Source: a virus. Taken from it: a stretch of 21,328 nucleotides of DNA. Below the pieces are notes generated by a model, which saw nothing but the letters and a program-made list of their open reading frames with translations, made no database searches and was not told where the DNA came from. Shown one piece after another: positions 8,692-14,485 of the stretch; position 1 is the stretch's first letter, and every line of letters begins with the position of its first letter. The translations under genes were made by a program, and so were the position numbers. The DNA lies in IMG/VR virus record IMGVR_UViG_3300044825_002499, positions 1-21,328 of that record. One strand, written 5' to 3'.

Positions 8692-9486
8692 TTATTCCTT
8701 GATTAATGTTTCGGGTGTTAAAAACGGCTGATCAACAGTTCCGTCATCGTATTGATGATATTCACTGAGCCGTTCTTTTTCTCTTTGCATAGCAAGACGC
8801 ATTTTTTCCATTTCCAAACCAACTCGTGTGCGAAACTCTGCATCGGTTGCAATTTGTTTTACAAGTGCTGCAAATGTTTCGCGACTGTCTTCGATTGCTT
8901 TGATGCGTTGTTCGCGCGTTCCTTTGAGATCTTTCAACATTGTGGCTTTGCGACCTTGCAAATCTTTGTAATCACGCGAAAGCGTTTCTTGCGAAGCCCG
9001 CAAAACCGCCACTTGACGCTCAAGCTGCATGATGTAATCCATGTCTCTTTGATCTTTATCGACAGCTTTCTCTTGTTGAACGAGACGTTCGTACGTCGAG
9101 ATTTCGACTTGATTCTCTTGCTGACTCCTTAAAATTCTGTTCATCAATATTTCCAACTTTATAGTATCAATGATTTGCATTTCTTCGGTATGAAACACAT
9201 CGTCTTTGAACTGACTCCACATCTTTTTAAAATGAAACTCAAACATTTCAAGCTCTTCTTCGCTGAACTGATGCTTCAACTCGCGATAGTAGGGCTTGAC
9301 TTTAAGCTCGTTGGCAACCGCAGCTTCTTGCTTTTGCTTGGCAGAAAAACCAATCTTTTTGCTGATCCAATCGCGCACACTTTCGGGATCGCGATCCAGT
9401 TGTTGGGAGATTTGCTCTATCGACAACGCCTCGGCGTTCGCCTCGATAAAAGACATTTCTTCGACTGAAAATCTACCTTTTTTCAA
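8692..9486 (-). CDS. Helix-turn-helix and coiled-coil protein, possible small terminase
   Basis: 264 aa. The start is TTG at 9484-9486 with AAGGAA 7 nt upstream; no better ATG is near. Residues 1-45 look like a helix-turn-helix of the kind that reads DNA (SIEQISQQLDRDPESVRDWI). Residues 95-250 are strongly helical and Glu/Lys/Arg/Gln-rich, likely coiled coil (about 130-210). A DNA-binding N-terminus followed by an oligomerising helical region fits a terminase small subunit, which selects DNA for packaging, and the gene is in the packaging cluster. However it is four to five genes from large terminase and longer than many small subunits, so this is a suggestion only. Confidence 0.6.
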   Translation of the reverse strand: MKKGRFSVEEMSFIEANAEALSIEQISQQLDRDPESVRDWISKKIGFSAKQKQEAAVANELKVKPYYRELKHQFSEEELEMFEFHFKKMWSQFKDDVFHTEEMQIIDTIKLEILMNRILRSQQENQVEISTYERLVQQEKAVDKDQRDMDYIMQLERQVAVLRASQETLSRDYKDLQGRKATMLKDLKGTREQRIKAIEDSRETFAALVKQIATDAEFRTRVGLEMEKMRLAMQREKERLSEYHQYDDGTVDQPFLTPETLIKE

Positions 9487-9501
9487 AATGTTTTCCTTAT
9501 G

Positions 9502-10020
9502 TTATAACTCGTCAAATTCGCCATTGATAATCTGCTCGATGGCTTGTATGATATTGGCCTTGCGGCCTTTGGGCAGAGGAGAGTTTGACTGTAATCTTAA
9601 ATAATCACGACGCATATGTGTGGGGAGTTTACGATCAATAAGTTCGAGTATTTCCTTCACATAAGCATCGTTGTTTACGTCGGGCGCAACGTGCATTGTG
9701 TAAACATTGTCGATGCTTACAGGTTCAAGCAAGTCGCGCTTTTGGTCTTGTATTTTTTGGGCCTCGGTGCCATAGTCCATTCTAAAGTAATTGTCGCGCT
9801 TGAATGTTTTCAAACGATTGTTTATGTGCGTGTACATAAAATTTTCAAGTGGGCGCGCAGGGTCGTAATTCTTTAGTCCATTTATTCCAATCAAAAAAGC
9901 TTCTTGTTCGATATCTTCAACTTCATAACCAGCAAAAACATATTTTGGGGCCAATCTTTTGGCAATCTTTCTTATTGTTTTGATAACTTCTTCTTCGTTT
10001 AATCCATCAGGTATTTTCAT
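9502..10020 (-). CDS. Sigma-70-family-like transcription factor
   Basis: 172 aa. Residues 34-80 read like sigma region 2: VEDIEQEAFLIGINGLKNYD (a DxxQEx-type core-binding helix) followed by FMYTHINNRLKTFKRDNYFR, corresponding to the helix that opens and reads the -10 element. The C-terminal part (about 130-170) is helical with basic residues and may be a reduced region 4, but no clear -35-reading helix is seen. Start ATG with GAGGAA upstream; overlaps the preceding gene by 14 nt. Phage sigma-like proteins such as T4 gp55 direct late transcription from promoters lacking a -35. A similar late role here is inference; it sits near the start of the virion gene cluster. Confidence 0.72.
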   Translation of the reverse strand: MKIPDGLNEEEVIKTIRKIAKRLAPKYVFAGYEVEDIEQEAFLIGINGLKNYDPARPLENFMYTHINNRLKTFKRDNYFRMDYGTEAQKIQDQKRDLLEPVSIDNVYTMHVAPDVNNDAYVKEILELIDRKLPTHMRRDYLRLQSNSPLPKGRKANIIQAIEQIINGEFDEL

Positions 10021-10270
10021 TCAATTCCTCGTCTACTTCATCGATCAAACGCTCTTCTTCGAGACGTTCGCGCTCGGGATCGGGCTGTGGCACATAGCTC
10101 CAATCAATTGCTGGCTTGATCGTTCCGGCATTTTCTATTGCTCGCAACTGGGCAAGCTCGGAAATTGTCAACGGACGGTCGGGAAGCTCAAGATCGCGGG
10201 CTATCGACTTTCTCAACTCTTCGGTATCAACCGGTTCGATGTTGAAAATATTTTTAGGTTTGTTGGGCAT
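10007..10270 (-). CDS. Small acidic protein of unknown function (87 aa)
   Basis: First gene of the minus-strand cluster. Start ATG at 10268-10270 is chosen because AGGAGG (minus strand) lies 7 nt before it, one of the strongest ribosome sites in the window; an ATG 48 nt upstream is not needed. The protein begins MPNKPKNIFNIEPVDTEELR, has a central helical stretch (PLTISELAQLRAIENAG) and a strongly acidic C-terminal end (ERERLEEERLIDEVDEELNE). No family recognised. It overlaps the sigma-like gene by 14 nt, so the two are probably coupled; an accessory or regulator of that factor is possible but unproven. Confidence 0.72.
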   Translation of the reverse strand: MPNKPKNIFNIEPVDTEELRKSIARDLELPDRPLTISELAQLRAIENAGTIKPAIDWSYVPQPDPERERLEEERLIDEVDEELNENT

Positions 10271-10282
10271 GTTTGTTTCCTC

Positions 10283-10321
10283 CTGCTCCATTATAGATAT
10301 AAACAACGTAATATACACACT
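10283..10321 (-). promoter_or_regulatory. Candidate promoter of the minus-strand (late) cluster
   Basis: On the minus strand, AGTGTGTATA (10312-10321) is followed by a TATAAT hexamer (10290-10295), which would place the RNA start only about 12 nt before the ATG at 10270, leaving just enough room for the ribosome site. No convincing TTGACA lies at the proper distance. The absence of a -35 and the shared box upstream of the portal gene fit a phage-sigma-dependent late promoter. Experimental start sites are needed to confirm. Confidence 0.4.
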
Positions 10322-10397
10322 TTTTCACAAAACGCCAAAAATAACGCACAATTCAAGCTTTTGTGTATTATATGGCAGAGAGAAATTCAAGGTCAAT

Positions 10398-10931
10398 ATG
10401 GAACAACTAATGATCAATATCTTTGTGCTGGGTTTTGTGTGTCTATTGGGACTATTTTTGGTGCTGGTGGAATTGCACAACATCAACCTAACCTTGAACG
10501 AACTAGTTAAAGCTGTTAAAATGGGCCGCAAGCCCGGAATCGTATTTCCTGTTTTTAAAGATGGAGAAGGTAACATGTTAAAGTTTTATTTGTCGCTGCC
10601 CGCCAAGGGCGCTTCTGATGTGGTTGCTCGCGAACTGCTTGTTTCGATTGCTGGTGCCGAACCAGCTTTGTATGTACTCGAAGCCGATGCTGCTCAAAGC
10701 CCAGAATTTGCTGGCTCCGACAATGCCACAGTTGTTGGTACGCTCGTAGACGTTGACGATGCTGGCAACCGCAGCGCCGCAAGCGAATTCGAGTTTGTTT
10801 TGGTGGACACCATTCCGCCTGCTACTCCGGGCGCTGTTGGACTCGTAGTCACCGAAGAAGTAGCCGATCCAGCACCCGTTGAACCAGCAACTCCGGTCGA
10901 ACCCGAAGTTCCCGAAACCCCCGAAGGCTAG
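10398..10931 (+). CDS. Membrane-anchored protein with beta-rich domain and Pro/Glu tail
   Basis: 177 aa from ATG 10398, preceded by AAGG. Residues 5-25 (MINIFVLGFVCLLGLFLVLV) are a clear membrane helix. Residues 60-145 look like a beta-sandwich or Fn3-type domain: alternating strands and ending FVLVDTIPPATPG, a common domain-edge pattern. The tail (150-177) is Pro/Glu/Val repeats. A second in-frame start, ATG 10575 with GGAGAAGG upstream, would give a soluble 119-aa form without the membrane helix. The gene stands alone on the plus strand, divergent from the late cluster, and ends at a terminator. Unlike the following genes it lacks the GCCGATA promoter. Function unknown; an envelope or virion-associated role is possible. 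Confidence 0.72.
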   Translation: MEQLMINIFVLGFVCLLGLFLVLVELHNINLTLNELVKAVKMGRKPGIVFPVFKDGEGNMLKFYLSLPAKGASDVVARELLVSIAGAEPALYVLEADAAQSPEFAGSDNATVVGTLVDVDDAGNRSAASEFEFVLVDTIPPATPGAVGLVVTEEVADPAPVEPATPVEPEVPETPEG

Positions 10932-10962
10932 TGCAACAAACTGCTGCAAAAAGCGTCGAATC

Positions 10963-10995
10963 AAAACCGTTGGAAGCAATTCTGACGGTTTTTTT
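10963..10995 (+). terminator. Rho-independent terminator
   Basis: Inverted repeat AAAACCGT (10963-10970) and ACGGTTTT (10985-10992) with a 14-nt loop, running into a seven-T tract. It ends transcription of the gene at 10398. Confidence 0.8.
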
Positions 10996-11153
10996 ATCAA
11001 CAACCATGTGTAATCAATTTGGTTTAGCTAAGACATTTATAAAATATTGATGGTAATTTAGTCTGAACCACCCCGGCGTTTGTCAAGGGGAAATCGACTT
11101 TTTTTTCTGAAGATAAAATTCCGACTTTTTTTCTTGGAATTGCCCTAAAGTTA
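10996..11153 (+). other. Intergenic segment before the small-gene array
   Basis: No convincing gene. It holds two related T-rich segments, each CGACTTTTTTTT-like (around 11096 and 11122), and a 6-bp inverted repeat AATTCC (11117-11122) and GGAATT (11136-11141) with T-rich loop. Purpose unclear; it may end or insulate transcription before promoter P1. Confidence 0.4.
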
Positions 11154-11182
11154 TTGACAGGCTTTTGCCGATAGAGTATATT
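11154..11182 (+). promoter_or_regulatory. Promoter P1 with GCCGATA spacer
   Basis: -35 TTGACA (11154-11159), 17-bp spacer with GCCGATA (11167-11173), -10 TATATT (11177-11182). CTAAAG precedes the -35. First of the family. Confidence 0.85.
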
Positions 11183-11216
11183 AGAGACATACGAAACACA
11201 ACTAAGGACAACTAAG

Positions 11217-11396
11217 ATGACCAACAACAAACTGACTGTAAACAACCTGCTCGACGGCGAATGGTACACAATCAACGACTTGATTGAAGACATTCAGAAT
11301 TGGGGAATTGAGAAGACCGCTCGACGGATTTCAGAAGAAAGATTCCGCACAAAATACCAAGAAGAAATTTTGGAAATTCTTAAAAATTTGGTCTAA
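11217..11396 (+). CDS. Small protein of unknown function (59 aa)
   Basis: 59 aa, beginning MTNNKLTVNNLLDGEWYTIN and ending in a helical, charged tail EEILEILKNLV. Its own promoter P1 lies upstream, with a leader of the shared type (CATACGAAACACAACTAAGGA) and AAGGA about 9 nt before the ATG. The short DGEWY segment is also seen as GEWYEI in the 42-aa protein at 12633, though similarity is otherwise slight. The stop TAA is part of the CTAAAG box upstream of promoter P2. No family recognised. The strong private promoter supports it being a real early gene. Confidence 0.75.
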   Translation: MTNNKLTVNNLLDGEWYTINDLIEDIQNWGIEKTARRISEERFRTKYQEEILEILKNLV

Positions 11397-11402
11397 AGAC
11401 TA

Positions 11403-11430
11403 TTGACAACTCTAGCCGATAAGGTATAAT
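11403..11430 (+). promoter_or_regulatory. Promoter P2 with GCCGATA spacer
   Basis: -35 TTGACA (11403-11408), 16-bp spacer with GCCGATA (11415-11421), -10 TATAAT (11425-11430). Preceded by CTAAAG, which supplies the stop of the gene before. An ATG lies at the expected RNA start (11437). Confidence 0.9.
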
Positions 11431-11451
11431 AGAAACATGAAAGCAAACGAA

Positions 11452-11604
11452 ATGAAAATCATCGAAACACAATCGCGAATCTCTCTCACTGGTAAATTCT
11501 TCAAGGTTTACATCAACGGACAATGCGTTGCAACGCGAACAACTCGCGAAGAAGCTGAAAAGGTAGGGAAAGAAATTTTGGAAAAAAAGGTTTATCGCTC
11601 TTGA
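11452..11604 (+). CDS. Small protein, paralogue family A (50 aa)
   Basis: From ATG 11452 the product is 50 aa, MKIIETQSRISLTGKFFKVY and ending VYRS. It is clearly paralogous to the 52-aa protein at 13454: both have the order IIET, SLTG-FF-VYING, EAAEK or EEAEK, and end VYRS or VYRRS. An in-frame ATG at 11437 sits at the predicted transcription start and would give a leaderless 55-aa form; 11452 is preferred by comparison with the paralogue, though no good ribosome site is seen. The TGA stop lies inside the TTGACA of promoter P3. Small basic beta-type protein; function unknown. Confidence 0.75.
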   Translation: MKIIETQSRISLTGKFFKVYINGQCVATRTTREEAEKVGKEILEKKVYRS

Positions 11605-11628
11605 CAATCGCGGTCGATATGGTATAAT
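11601..11628 (+). promoter_or_regulatory. Promoter P3 with GTCGATA spacer
   Basis: -35 TTGACA (11601-11606) contains the TGA stop of the previous gene. 16-bp spacer with GTCGATA (11613-11619), -10 TATAAT (11623-11628). Confidence 0.9.
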
Positions 11629-11667
11629 GAGAGTATAAGTTAATAACAAACATTTAAGGAAAAAAAA

Positions 11668-11877
11668 ATGACATTCGTAAAGAAAATCGTAAAAAGCAAA
11701 ATTCGTCAATCTGGTTTTCAAGTTAATATTGAAACATACGAAAATAGTTCGGTTGGTGATTATTTTGCACTAGGTAAAAAGTACTGGATTGTTTACAATG
11801 GTAGCGATACTAGAAACGTGTTGTATCGTTCAAACAGTCTGAAATATTTGGAAAAAATTCTAGAAAAAATGGTCTAA
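11668..11877 (+). CDS. Small protein of unknown function (69 aa)
   Basis: 69 aa, start ATG with AAGGAA about 9 nt upstream, under promoter P3. Lys-rich and basic, with a beta-type middle (YFALGKKYWIVYNGS) and a helical tail (SNSLKYLEKILEKMV). The tail resembles that of the 51-aa protein at 12842 (SKSLNYLVKKIKKIS), so the two may be distant paralogues. Caution: both tails are encoded in AT-rich DNA just upstream of the next promoter, so likeness could partly come from DNA constraint. Stop TAA overlaps the CTAAAG box before P4. No known family. Confidence 0.78.
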   Translation: MTFVKKIVKSKIRQSGFQVNIETYENSSVGDYFALGKKYWIVYNGSDTRNVLYRSNSLKYLEKILEKMV

Positions 11878-11882
11878 AGTTA

Positions 11883-11910
11883 TTGACAAAGATTGTCGAT
11901 AAGATATAAT
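11883..11910 (+). promoter_or_regulatory. Promoter P4 with GTCGATA spacer
   Basis: -35 TTGACA (11883-11888), 16-bp spacer with GTCGATA (11895-11901), -10 TATAAT (11905-11910), followed by the shared AGAAACATAC start region and a CA-rich leader. Confidence 0.9.
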
Positions 11911-11950
11911 AGAAACATACAAGTTAAACACAACACAAAGGAAAAAACGA

Positions 11951-12142
11951 ATGAACGAAACAGAATTCACAATGGTAGTAAACGGAGTCGAATACAAAGC
12001 CGTTTGGTTTGATAAAGAGGATGACCGTAAGGCTGAATGGTACATCAATCGCAATGGTGAAAAAATCGGCAAGTATGCTGGCTATCCTGCTGATAGAAAG
12101 CATGTAGAAAATTTTATCGAATTTTTTCTTGCAAGTAAGTAA
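11951..12142 (+). CDS. Small protein, paralogue family B (63 aa)
   Basis: 63 aa, ATG 11951 with AAAGGAA upstream, under promoter P4. Paralogous to the proteins at 14724 (67 aa) and 15530 (69 aa). Shared plan: a short first strand, NG-EYKA or GQQVEA, then a strand ending EWYI or EWFV, then (D/N)G(E/K)-IG (GEKIGKYAG here), and a C-terminal helix (VENFIEFFLAS). This reads as a small beta-hairpin plus helix fold. No known family. Three diverged copies in 4 kb, two under their own promoters, suggest amplification of a useful early effector, function unknown. Confidence 0.8.
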   Translation: MNETEFTMVVNGVEYKAVWFDKEDDRKAEWYINRNGEKIGKYAGYPADRKHVENFIEFFLASK

Positions 12143-12147
12143 AGGGC

Positions 12148-12175
12148 TTGACGGCTGTTGCCGATAAGTTACAAT
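12148..12175 (+). promoter_or_regulatory. Promoter P5 with GCCGATA spacer
   Basis: -35 TTGACG (12148-12153), 16-bp spacer with GCCGATA (12160-12166), -10 TACAAT (12170-12175). Nearly identical in layout to P8, including the TTGACGGC start. Confidence 0.82.
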
Positions 12176-12211
12176 AGAAACATACAACACAACACAAAAG
12201 GAAAAATAAAA

Positions 12212-12418
12212 ATGGCTAGATTCAAACCCTATGGCTCTGCTGCTAACAATTACAATGGTAGTGGAATGAATTATTATCGCGATTACAATACCGACCGCGA
12301 ATACGATTCCCGCAAAGATAGCTGGGAATTGGGCGATAAGCCCTTGACAGAAACACAACGCCGAGAGGATGAATCTTGGCGTGAAACATGCCGACAAAAT
12401 CGGCGTGGTGGTTGGTAG
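12212..12418 (+). CDS. Small Tyr/Asn/Arg-rich protein (68 aa)
   Basis: 68 aa from ATG 12212, preceded by AAGGA; an upstream in-frame ATG at 12158 lies inside promoter P5 and is not used. The N-terminal half is rich in Asn, Gly and Tyr (NNYNGSGMNYYRDYNTDREY) and looks disordered. The C-terminal half is charged, with many Arg and Glu and two Trp, ending CRQNRRGGW. Such composition suits a peptide that binds nucleic acid or a partner protein, but nothing specific is recognised. The stop overlaps an inverted repeat (12418-12431). Confidence 0.72.
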   Translation: MARFKPYGSAANNYNGSGMNYYRDYNTDREYDSRKDSWELGDKPLTETQRREDESWRETCRQNRRGGW

Positions 12419-12443
12419 TGTATAGCTACACTAGTGTACACTA
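12418..12443 (+). repeat. Palindromic sites before boundary element R1
   Basis: GTGTA-TAGC-TACAC (12418-12431) overlaps the perfect 12-bp palindrome TAGTGTACACTA (12432-12443) at its edge. The first is one of four GTGTAC-N4-GTACAC-like sites found just before boundary elements (see also 14271, 15805 and 21147). Confidence 0.6.
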
Positions 12444-12463
12444 TCTCACAACTCTAAACTGTT

Positions 12464-12535
12464 GACGTAAGTCCTAGTGCCGCAAGGACTTGCGACGGGC
12501 GCGGCCCGCCCAGCTTTGGACACCTTTGGTCCACG
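12464..12535 (+). repeat. Boundary element R1 (hairpin core then GC box)
   Basis: Imperfect hairpin CGTAAGTCCT and AGGACTTGCG around the loop AGTGCCGCA, then a GC-rich box GCGGCCCGCC, then TGGAC-ACCTTTG-GTCCA, a second hairpin. It is non-coding and lies about 40 bp before promoter P6. R2 and R3 share this order of modules. Confidence 0.8.
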
Positions 12536-12574
12536 AAAATTTCTAAAAAAATTTCTGTTTTTCGCTTCAGACTA

Positions 12575-12602
12575 TTGACAACGCTTGCCGATAGTGTATA
12601 AT
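12575..12602 (+). promoter_or_regulatory. Promoter P6 with GCCGATA spacer
   Basis: -35 TTGACA (12575-12580), 16-bp spacer with GCCGATA (12587-12593), -10 TATAAT (12597-12602). A/T-rich tract upstream may be an UP element. Confidence 0.9.
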
Positions 12603-12632
12603 AAGGACATACGAAACACGAAAGGAAAAACA

Positions 12633-12761
12633 ATGAAAAAAGTAACAGTCGAATTGGCCCAATATGCTTGTGGTGAATGGTACGAAATCAAGGTCAACGG
12701 AGTTGTTGTTGCTTGCTGTGGTACGCTTCACGGCGCGTTAGAAATTGCCAAAAATTCTTAA
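12633..12761 (+). CDS. Small protein of unknown function (42 aa)
   Basis: 42 aa, MKKVTVELAQYACGEWYEIK, then VNGVVVACCGT and a helix ALEIAKNS. Start ATG with AAAGGA upstream, directly under promoter P6 with the shared leader. The strand plan (WYEIKVNGVVVA) resembles the YING core of family A and of family B, so it may be a reduced relative, but the likeness is weak. Two adjacent Cys (29-30) stand out. Stop TAA 18 nt before the -35 of P7. Confidence 0.72.
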   Translation: MKKVTVELAQYACGEWYEIKVNGVVVACCGTLHGALEIAKNS

Positions 12762-12779
12762 AAAAATTGCTCAACTCTC

Positions 12780-12807
12780 TTGACAGCCCTTGCCGATACT
12801 GTATAAT
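12780..12807 (+). promoter_or_regulatory. Promoter P7 with GCCGATA spacer
   Basis: -35 TTGACA (12780-12785), 16-bp spacer with GCCGATA (12792-12798), -10 TATAAT (12802-12807), then AGAAGCATACGAAACACAAC leader. Confidence 0.9.
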
Positions 12808-12841
12808 AGAAGCATACGAAACACAACACAAGGAAACGAAA

Positions 12842-12997
12842 ATGACAACTGCAATGACAATCAACGGATTCACCTTCAAGCTCTGCAACGGTGAAAAGTC
12901 TTTCGCTGAACGATACTACCAAGCAACTAACGGTACAATCGTACTCACTTCAAAAAGCCTGAATTACTTGGTAAAAAAAATCAAGAAAATTTCCTAA
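12842..12997 (+). CDS. Small basic protein of unknown function (51 aa)
   Basis: 51 aa from ATG 12842, with AAGGAAA upstream; in-frame codons further upstream lie in the previous gene and promoter P7. The sequence has an N-terminal strand pair (MTINGFTFKLCNGEK), an aromatic middle (ERYYQATNG) and a Lys-rich tail (LNYLVKKIKKIS). Possible distant relative of the 69-aa protein at 11668. No family recognised. The stop lies in the CTAAAG box upstream of P8. Confidence 0.75.
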   Translation: MTTAMTINGFTFKLCNGEKSFAERYYQATNGTIVLTSKSLNYLVKKIKKIS

Positions 12998-13003
12998 AGG
13001 GGC

Positions 13004-13031
13004 TTGACGGCGATTGCCGATAGGTTATAAT
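13004..13031 (+). promoter_or_regulatory. Promoter P8 with GCCGATA spacer
   Basis: -35 TTGACG (13004-13009), 16-bp spacer with GCCGATA (13016-13022), -10 TATAAT (13026-13031). Close sequence twin of P5 although the genes that follow are unrelated. Confidence 0.86.
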
Positions 13032-13065
13032 AACAGCATACAACACACAATACAAGGAAAAGAAA

Positions 13066-13269
13066 ATGACTACTAAAAACGCAATCCAACAAACCGCTCT
13101 GCAATATCTTCCAGCCGTTACCGATTACAAGCTGATTAACGAACTGCAAACCCGCATTGTAGCCGACATCGTAGGTCATGAAAACGGACGCGGTTGTCTA
13201 AGTGCCGAATACATTGCCAAGCTAAACGCCCTTAATGACGCAATCAACGCCGTTAAGGTTCACTGGTAA
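13066..13269 (+). CDS. Small helical protein of unknown function (67 aa)
   Basis: 67 aa, ATG 13066 with AAGGAAA upstream, under P8. Mostly helical by eye: AIQQTALQYL, DYKLINELQTRIVADIV and a C-terminal helix YIAKLNALNDAINAVKVHW, joined by a Gly-rich turn (GHENGRGC). Nearly neutral, unlike many neighbours. No family recognised. The stop is followed four bases later by boundary element R2. Confidence 0.78.
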   Translation: MTTKNAIQQTALQYLPAVTDYKLINELQTRIVADIVGHENGRGCLSAEYIAKLNALNDAINAVKVHW

Positions 13270-13273
13270 CATC

Positions 13274-13344
13274 GACGCAAGTCCTAGAGCCTCAAAGACT
13301 TAGGACGGTCGCGGCCCGCCCGCCGTGGACACCTTTGGTCTGGC
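13274..13344 (+). repeat. Boundary element R2 (hairpin core then GC box)
   Basis: Core AAGTCCTAGAGCCTCAAAGA then TCGCGGCCCGCCCG and GGACACCTTTGGTC, as in R1 and R3. The stem has an A in place of G (AAGTCC against AGACTT), so the hairpin is imperfect while the loop TAGAGCC is kept. Precedes promoter P9. Confidence 0.8.
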
Positions 13345-13395
13345 AAGGAAAAAAAATTATTTCTGGAAAAATTCTGGATTTTAGGCTCAAGACTC

Positions 13396-13423
13396 TTGAC
13401 ATTTGCTGCCGATATGGTATAAT
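13396..13423 (+). promoter_or_regulatory. Promoter P9 with GCCGATA spacer
   Basis: -35 TTGACA (13396-13401), 16-bp spacer with GCCGATA (13408-13414), -10 TATAAT (13418-13423). An in-frame ATG (13430) lies at the predicted RNA start. Confidence 0.9.
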
Positions 13424-13453
13424 AGAAGCATGGAAAACAACAAGGAACAAAAC

Positions 13454-13612
13454 ATGAGCTACCAAATCATCGAAACCAAAACCAACAAGTCTCTCACCGG
13501 AAGTTTTTTCCGAGTTTACATCAACGGGTTTTGCGATGGTCGAATTTTCACCACACTTGAGGCAGCAGAAAAGTTTGCCCAAAATCAGAAAAAAGTTTAT
13601 CGCCGCTCTTGA
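13454..13612 (+). CDS. Small protein, paralogue family A (52 aa)
   Basis: 52 aa, MSYQIIETKTNKSLTGSFFR, then VYINGFCDGRIF and an EAAEKFAQ helix, ending VYRRS. Clear paralogue of the protein at 11452. ATG 13454 is chosen because AAGGAAC stands 6 nt before it; an ATG at 13430 at the RNA start would add eight residues. As in its paralogue, the TGA stop is inside the TTGACA of the next promoter (P10), so gene and following promoter may have been copied together. Function unknown. Confidence 0.8.
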   Translation: MSYQIIETKTNKSLTGSFFRVYINGFCDGRIFTTLEAAEKFAQNQKKVYRRS

Positions 13613-13636
13613 CACTGGCGAATCACAAGCTACAAT
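13609..13636 (+). promoter_or_regulatory. Promoter P10, without GCCGATA
   Basis: -35 TTGACA (13609-13614, containing the previous stop), 16-bp spacer, -10 TACAAT (13631-13636). The spacer ends AATCACAAGC instead of carrying GNCGATA; it resembles P15. Confidence 0.75.
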
Positions 13637-13667
13637 TCAAGCATACAAATCACACAAGGAAAACACA

Positions 13668-14021
13668 ATGAACACTCAAAAAGCAATCCGCGAATTTCAA
13701 GCCGCTATCGAAGCTGCAATCGTTATCCCCAACAGTTGGCTTCCTGCCGAACTGCAAGACCAAAAGCGTGGTGGTCGTACTGTTACCAAGCTGAACAAGC
13801 TGTTGGATAAACGCGATGGTATCACCGAACATCGCAAGCTCAAAGCAATCAAAGCTCGAAACATTGCTCGGCTTGCTGCTCAATTTGAAGCTGGTTGCGA
13901 ATCGTTCGACTATAGCGGTAACGAGCGTAACGAATTGCAACTCTACCGTAACGAGTGTGCAATGGTAGAGGGTATGATTCATGCTGGCCATATCGACGCT
14001 GATGATTTGGAAAATGAATAA
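13668..14021 (+). CDS. Helical protein of unknown function (117 aa)
   Basis: 117 aa from ATG 13668, with AAGGAAAA upstream; upstream in-frame codons belong to the previous gene and P10. Predicted almost all helical: AIREFQAAIEAAIVIPNSWL, a basic segment (DQKRGGRTVTKLNKLLDKR), HRKLKAIKARNIARLAAQFE and an acidic C-terminus (HIDADDLENE). Many Arg and Lys in the middle could contact nucleic acid. No family recognised. It is the largest gene in this block. Confidence 0.8.
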   Translation: MNTQKAIREFQAAIEAAIVIPNSWLPAELQDQKRGGRTVTKLNKLLDKRDGITEHRKLKAIKARNIARLAAQFEAGCESFDYSGNERNELQLYRNECAMVEGMIHAGHIDADDLENE

Positions 14022-14069
14022 TGAAAATATGGTGCAAAGGGTTCGTTACGAGTATTGACCTGAGTTAAA

Positions 14070-14098
14070 TGGTTGCTCTCTCAACCAGCCACTTTTTT
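14070..14098 (+). terminator. Possible terminator
   Basis: Perfect 6-bp hairpin TGGTTG-CTCTCT-CAACCA (14070-14087), then GCCAC and a six-T run (14093-14098). The T run is five bases from the stem, so efficiency is uncertain. It follows the gene ending at 14021. Confidence 0.5.
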
Positions 14099-14113
14099 CG
14101 TGGATGATTTATA

Positions 14114-14206
14114 ATGTTTCGCACTACTTTTTTTCTTGGATTTTGGGCCTTGATTTTATCGGCCCTTTTGTTTTTATTTTTAGATTTTATCAAATGGCTT
14201 TTATAA
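14114..14206 (+). CDS. Possible single-span membrane microprotein (30 aa)
   Basis: ATG 14114 opens a 30-codon frame, MFRTTFFLGFWALILSALLF and then LFLDFIKWLL, hydrophobic throughout with one basic residue near each end. This is what a one-helix membrane peptide (holin-like, toxin-like or envelope-acting) looks like. Only a weak ribosome site (GGAT) is present and no promoter was found between the hairpin at 14070 and the ATG, so expression is uncertain. AT-rich DNA can give such frames by chance. Confidence 0.35.
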   Translation: MFRTTFFLGFWALILSALLFLFLDFIKWLL

Positions 14207-14298
14207 TTGAACTTATCGAGCGTGTAATATTCTATATATCGGAATATGTCGATATATTAGAGCGGGCATAGTGTACAAGAGTATACAATAAAGCAATC
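14207..14298 (+). other. Non-coding segment with inverted repeats
   Basis: No gene seen. It contains an AT-rich inverted repeat, CTATATATCG (14232-14241) and CGATATATTAG (14250-14260), and GTGTAC-AAGA-GTATAC (14271-14286), one of the four GTGTAC-type sites found just before boundary elements. Confidence 0.5.
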
Positions 14299-14368
14299 GA
14301 CGTAAGTCTTAGAGCCGCAAGGACTTATGGCCGACGCGGCCCGCCCGCGACGGACACCTTTGGTCACG
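14299..14368 (+). repeat. Boundary element R3 (hairpin core then GC box)
   Basis: Core AAGTCTTAGAGCCGCAAGGA then ACGCGGCCCGCCCG and GGACACCTTTGGTC. Same order as R1 and R2, preceded by ATCGACG as R2 is. Precedes promoter P11 by 50 bp. Confidence 0.8.
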
Positions 14369-14418
14369 AAAACGCACAAAAATTCTTCCAAAAAAATCTT
14401 TTTTTCTGCTCAAGATGC

Positions 14419-14446
14419 TTGACAAACCTAGCCGATAATGTATAAT
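14419..14446 (+). promoter_or_regulatory. Promoter P11 with GCCGATA spacer
   Basis: -35 TTGACA (14419-14424), 16-bp spacer with GCCGATA (14431-14437), -10 TATAAT (14441-14446). Confidence 0.9.
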
Positions 14447-14485
14447 AAGGACATAACGCAACGACAATCTTTTGGAGAAAACACA

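Noticed and set aside
11668-12997. Treating the proteins at 11668 and 12842 as firm paralogues
   Set aside because: Likeness is mostly in tails encoded by AT-rich DNA before a promoter, which may be a DNA-level constraint.
14055-14060. TTGACC as another promoter
   Set aside because: No -10 hexamer lies 15-19 bases downstream.
14021-14068. A 15-codon frame (MKIWCKGFVTSIDLS) starting in TAATG with the previous stop
   Set aside because: The junction resembles the coupled starts at 17782 and 18018, but the ribosome site is weak and the length gives no further support.
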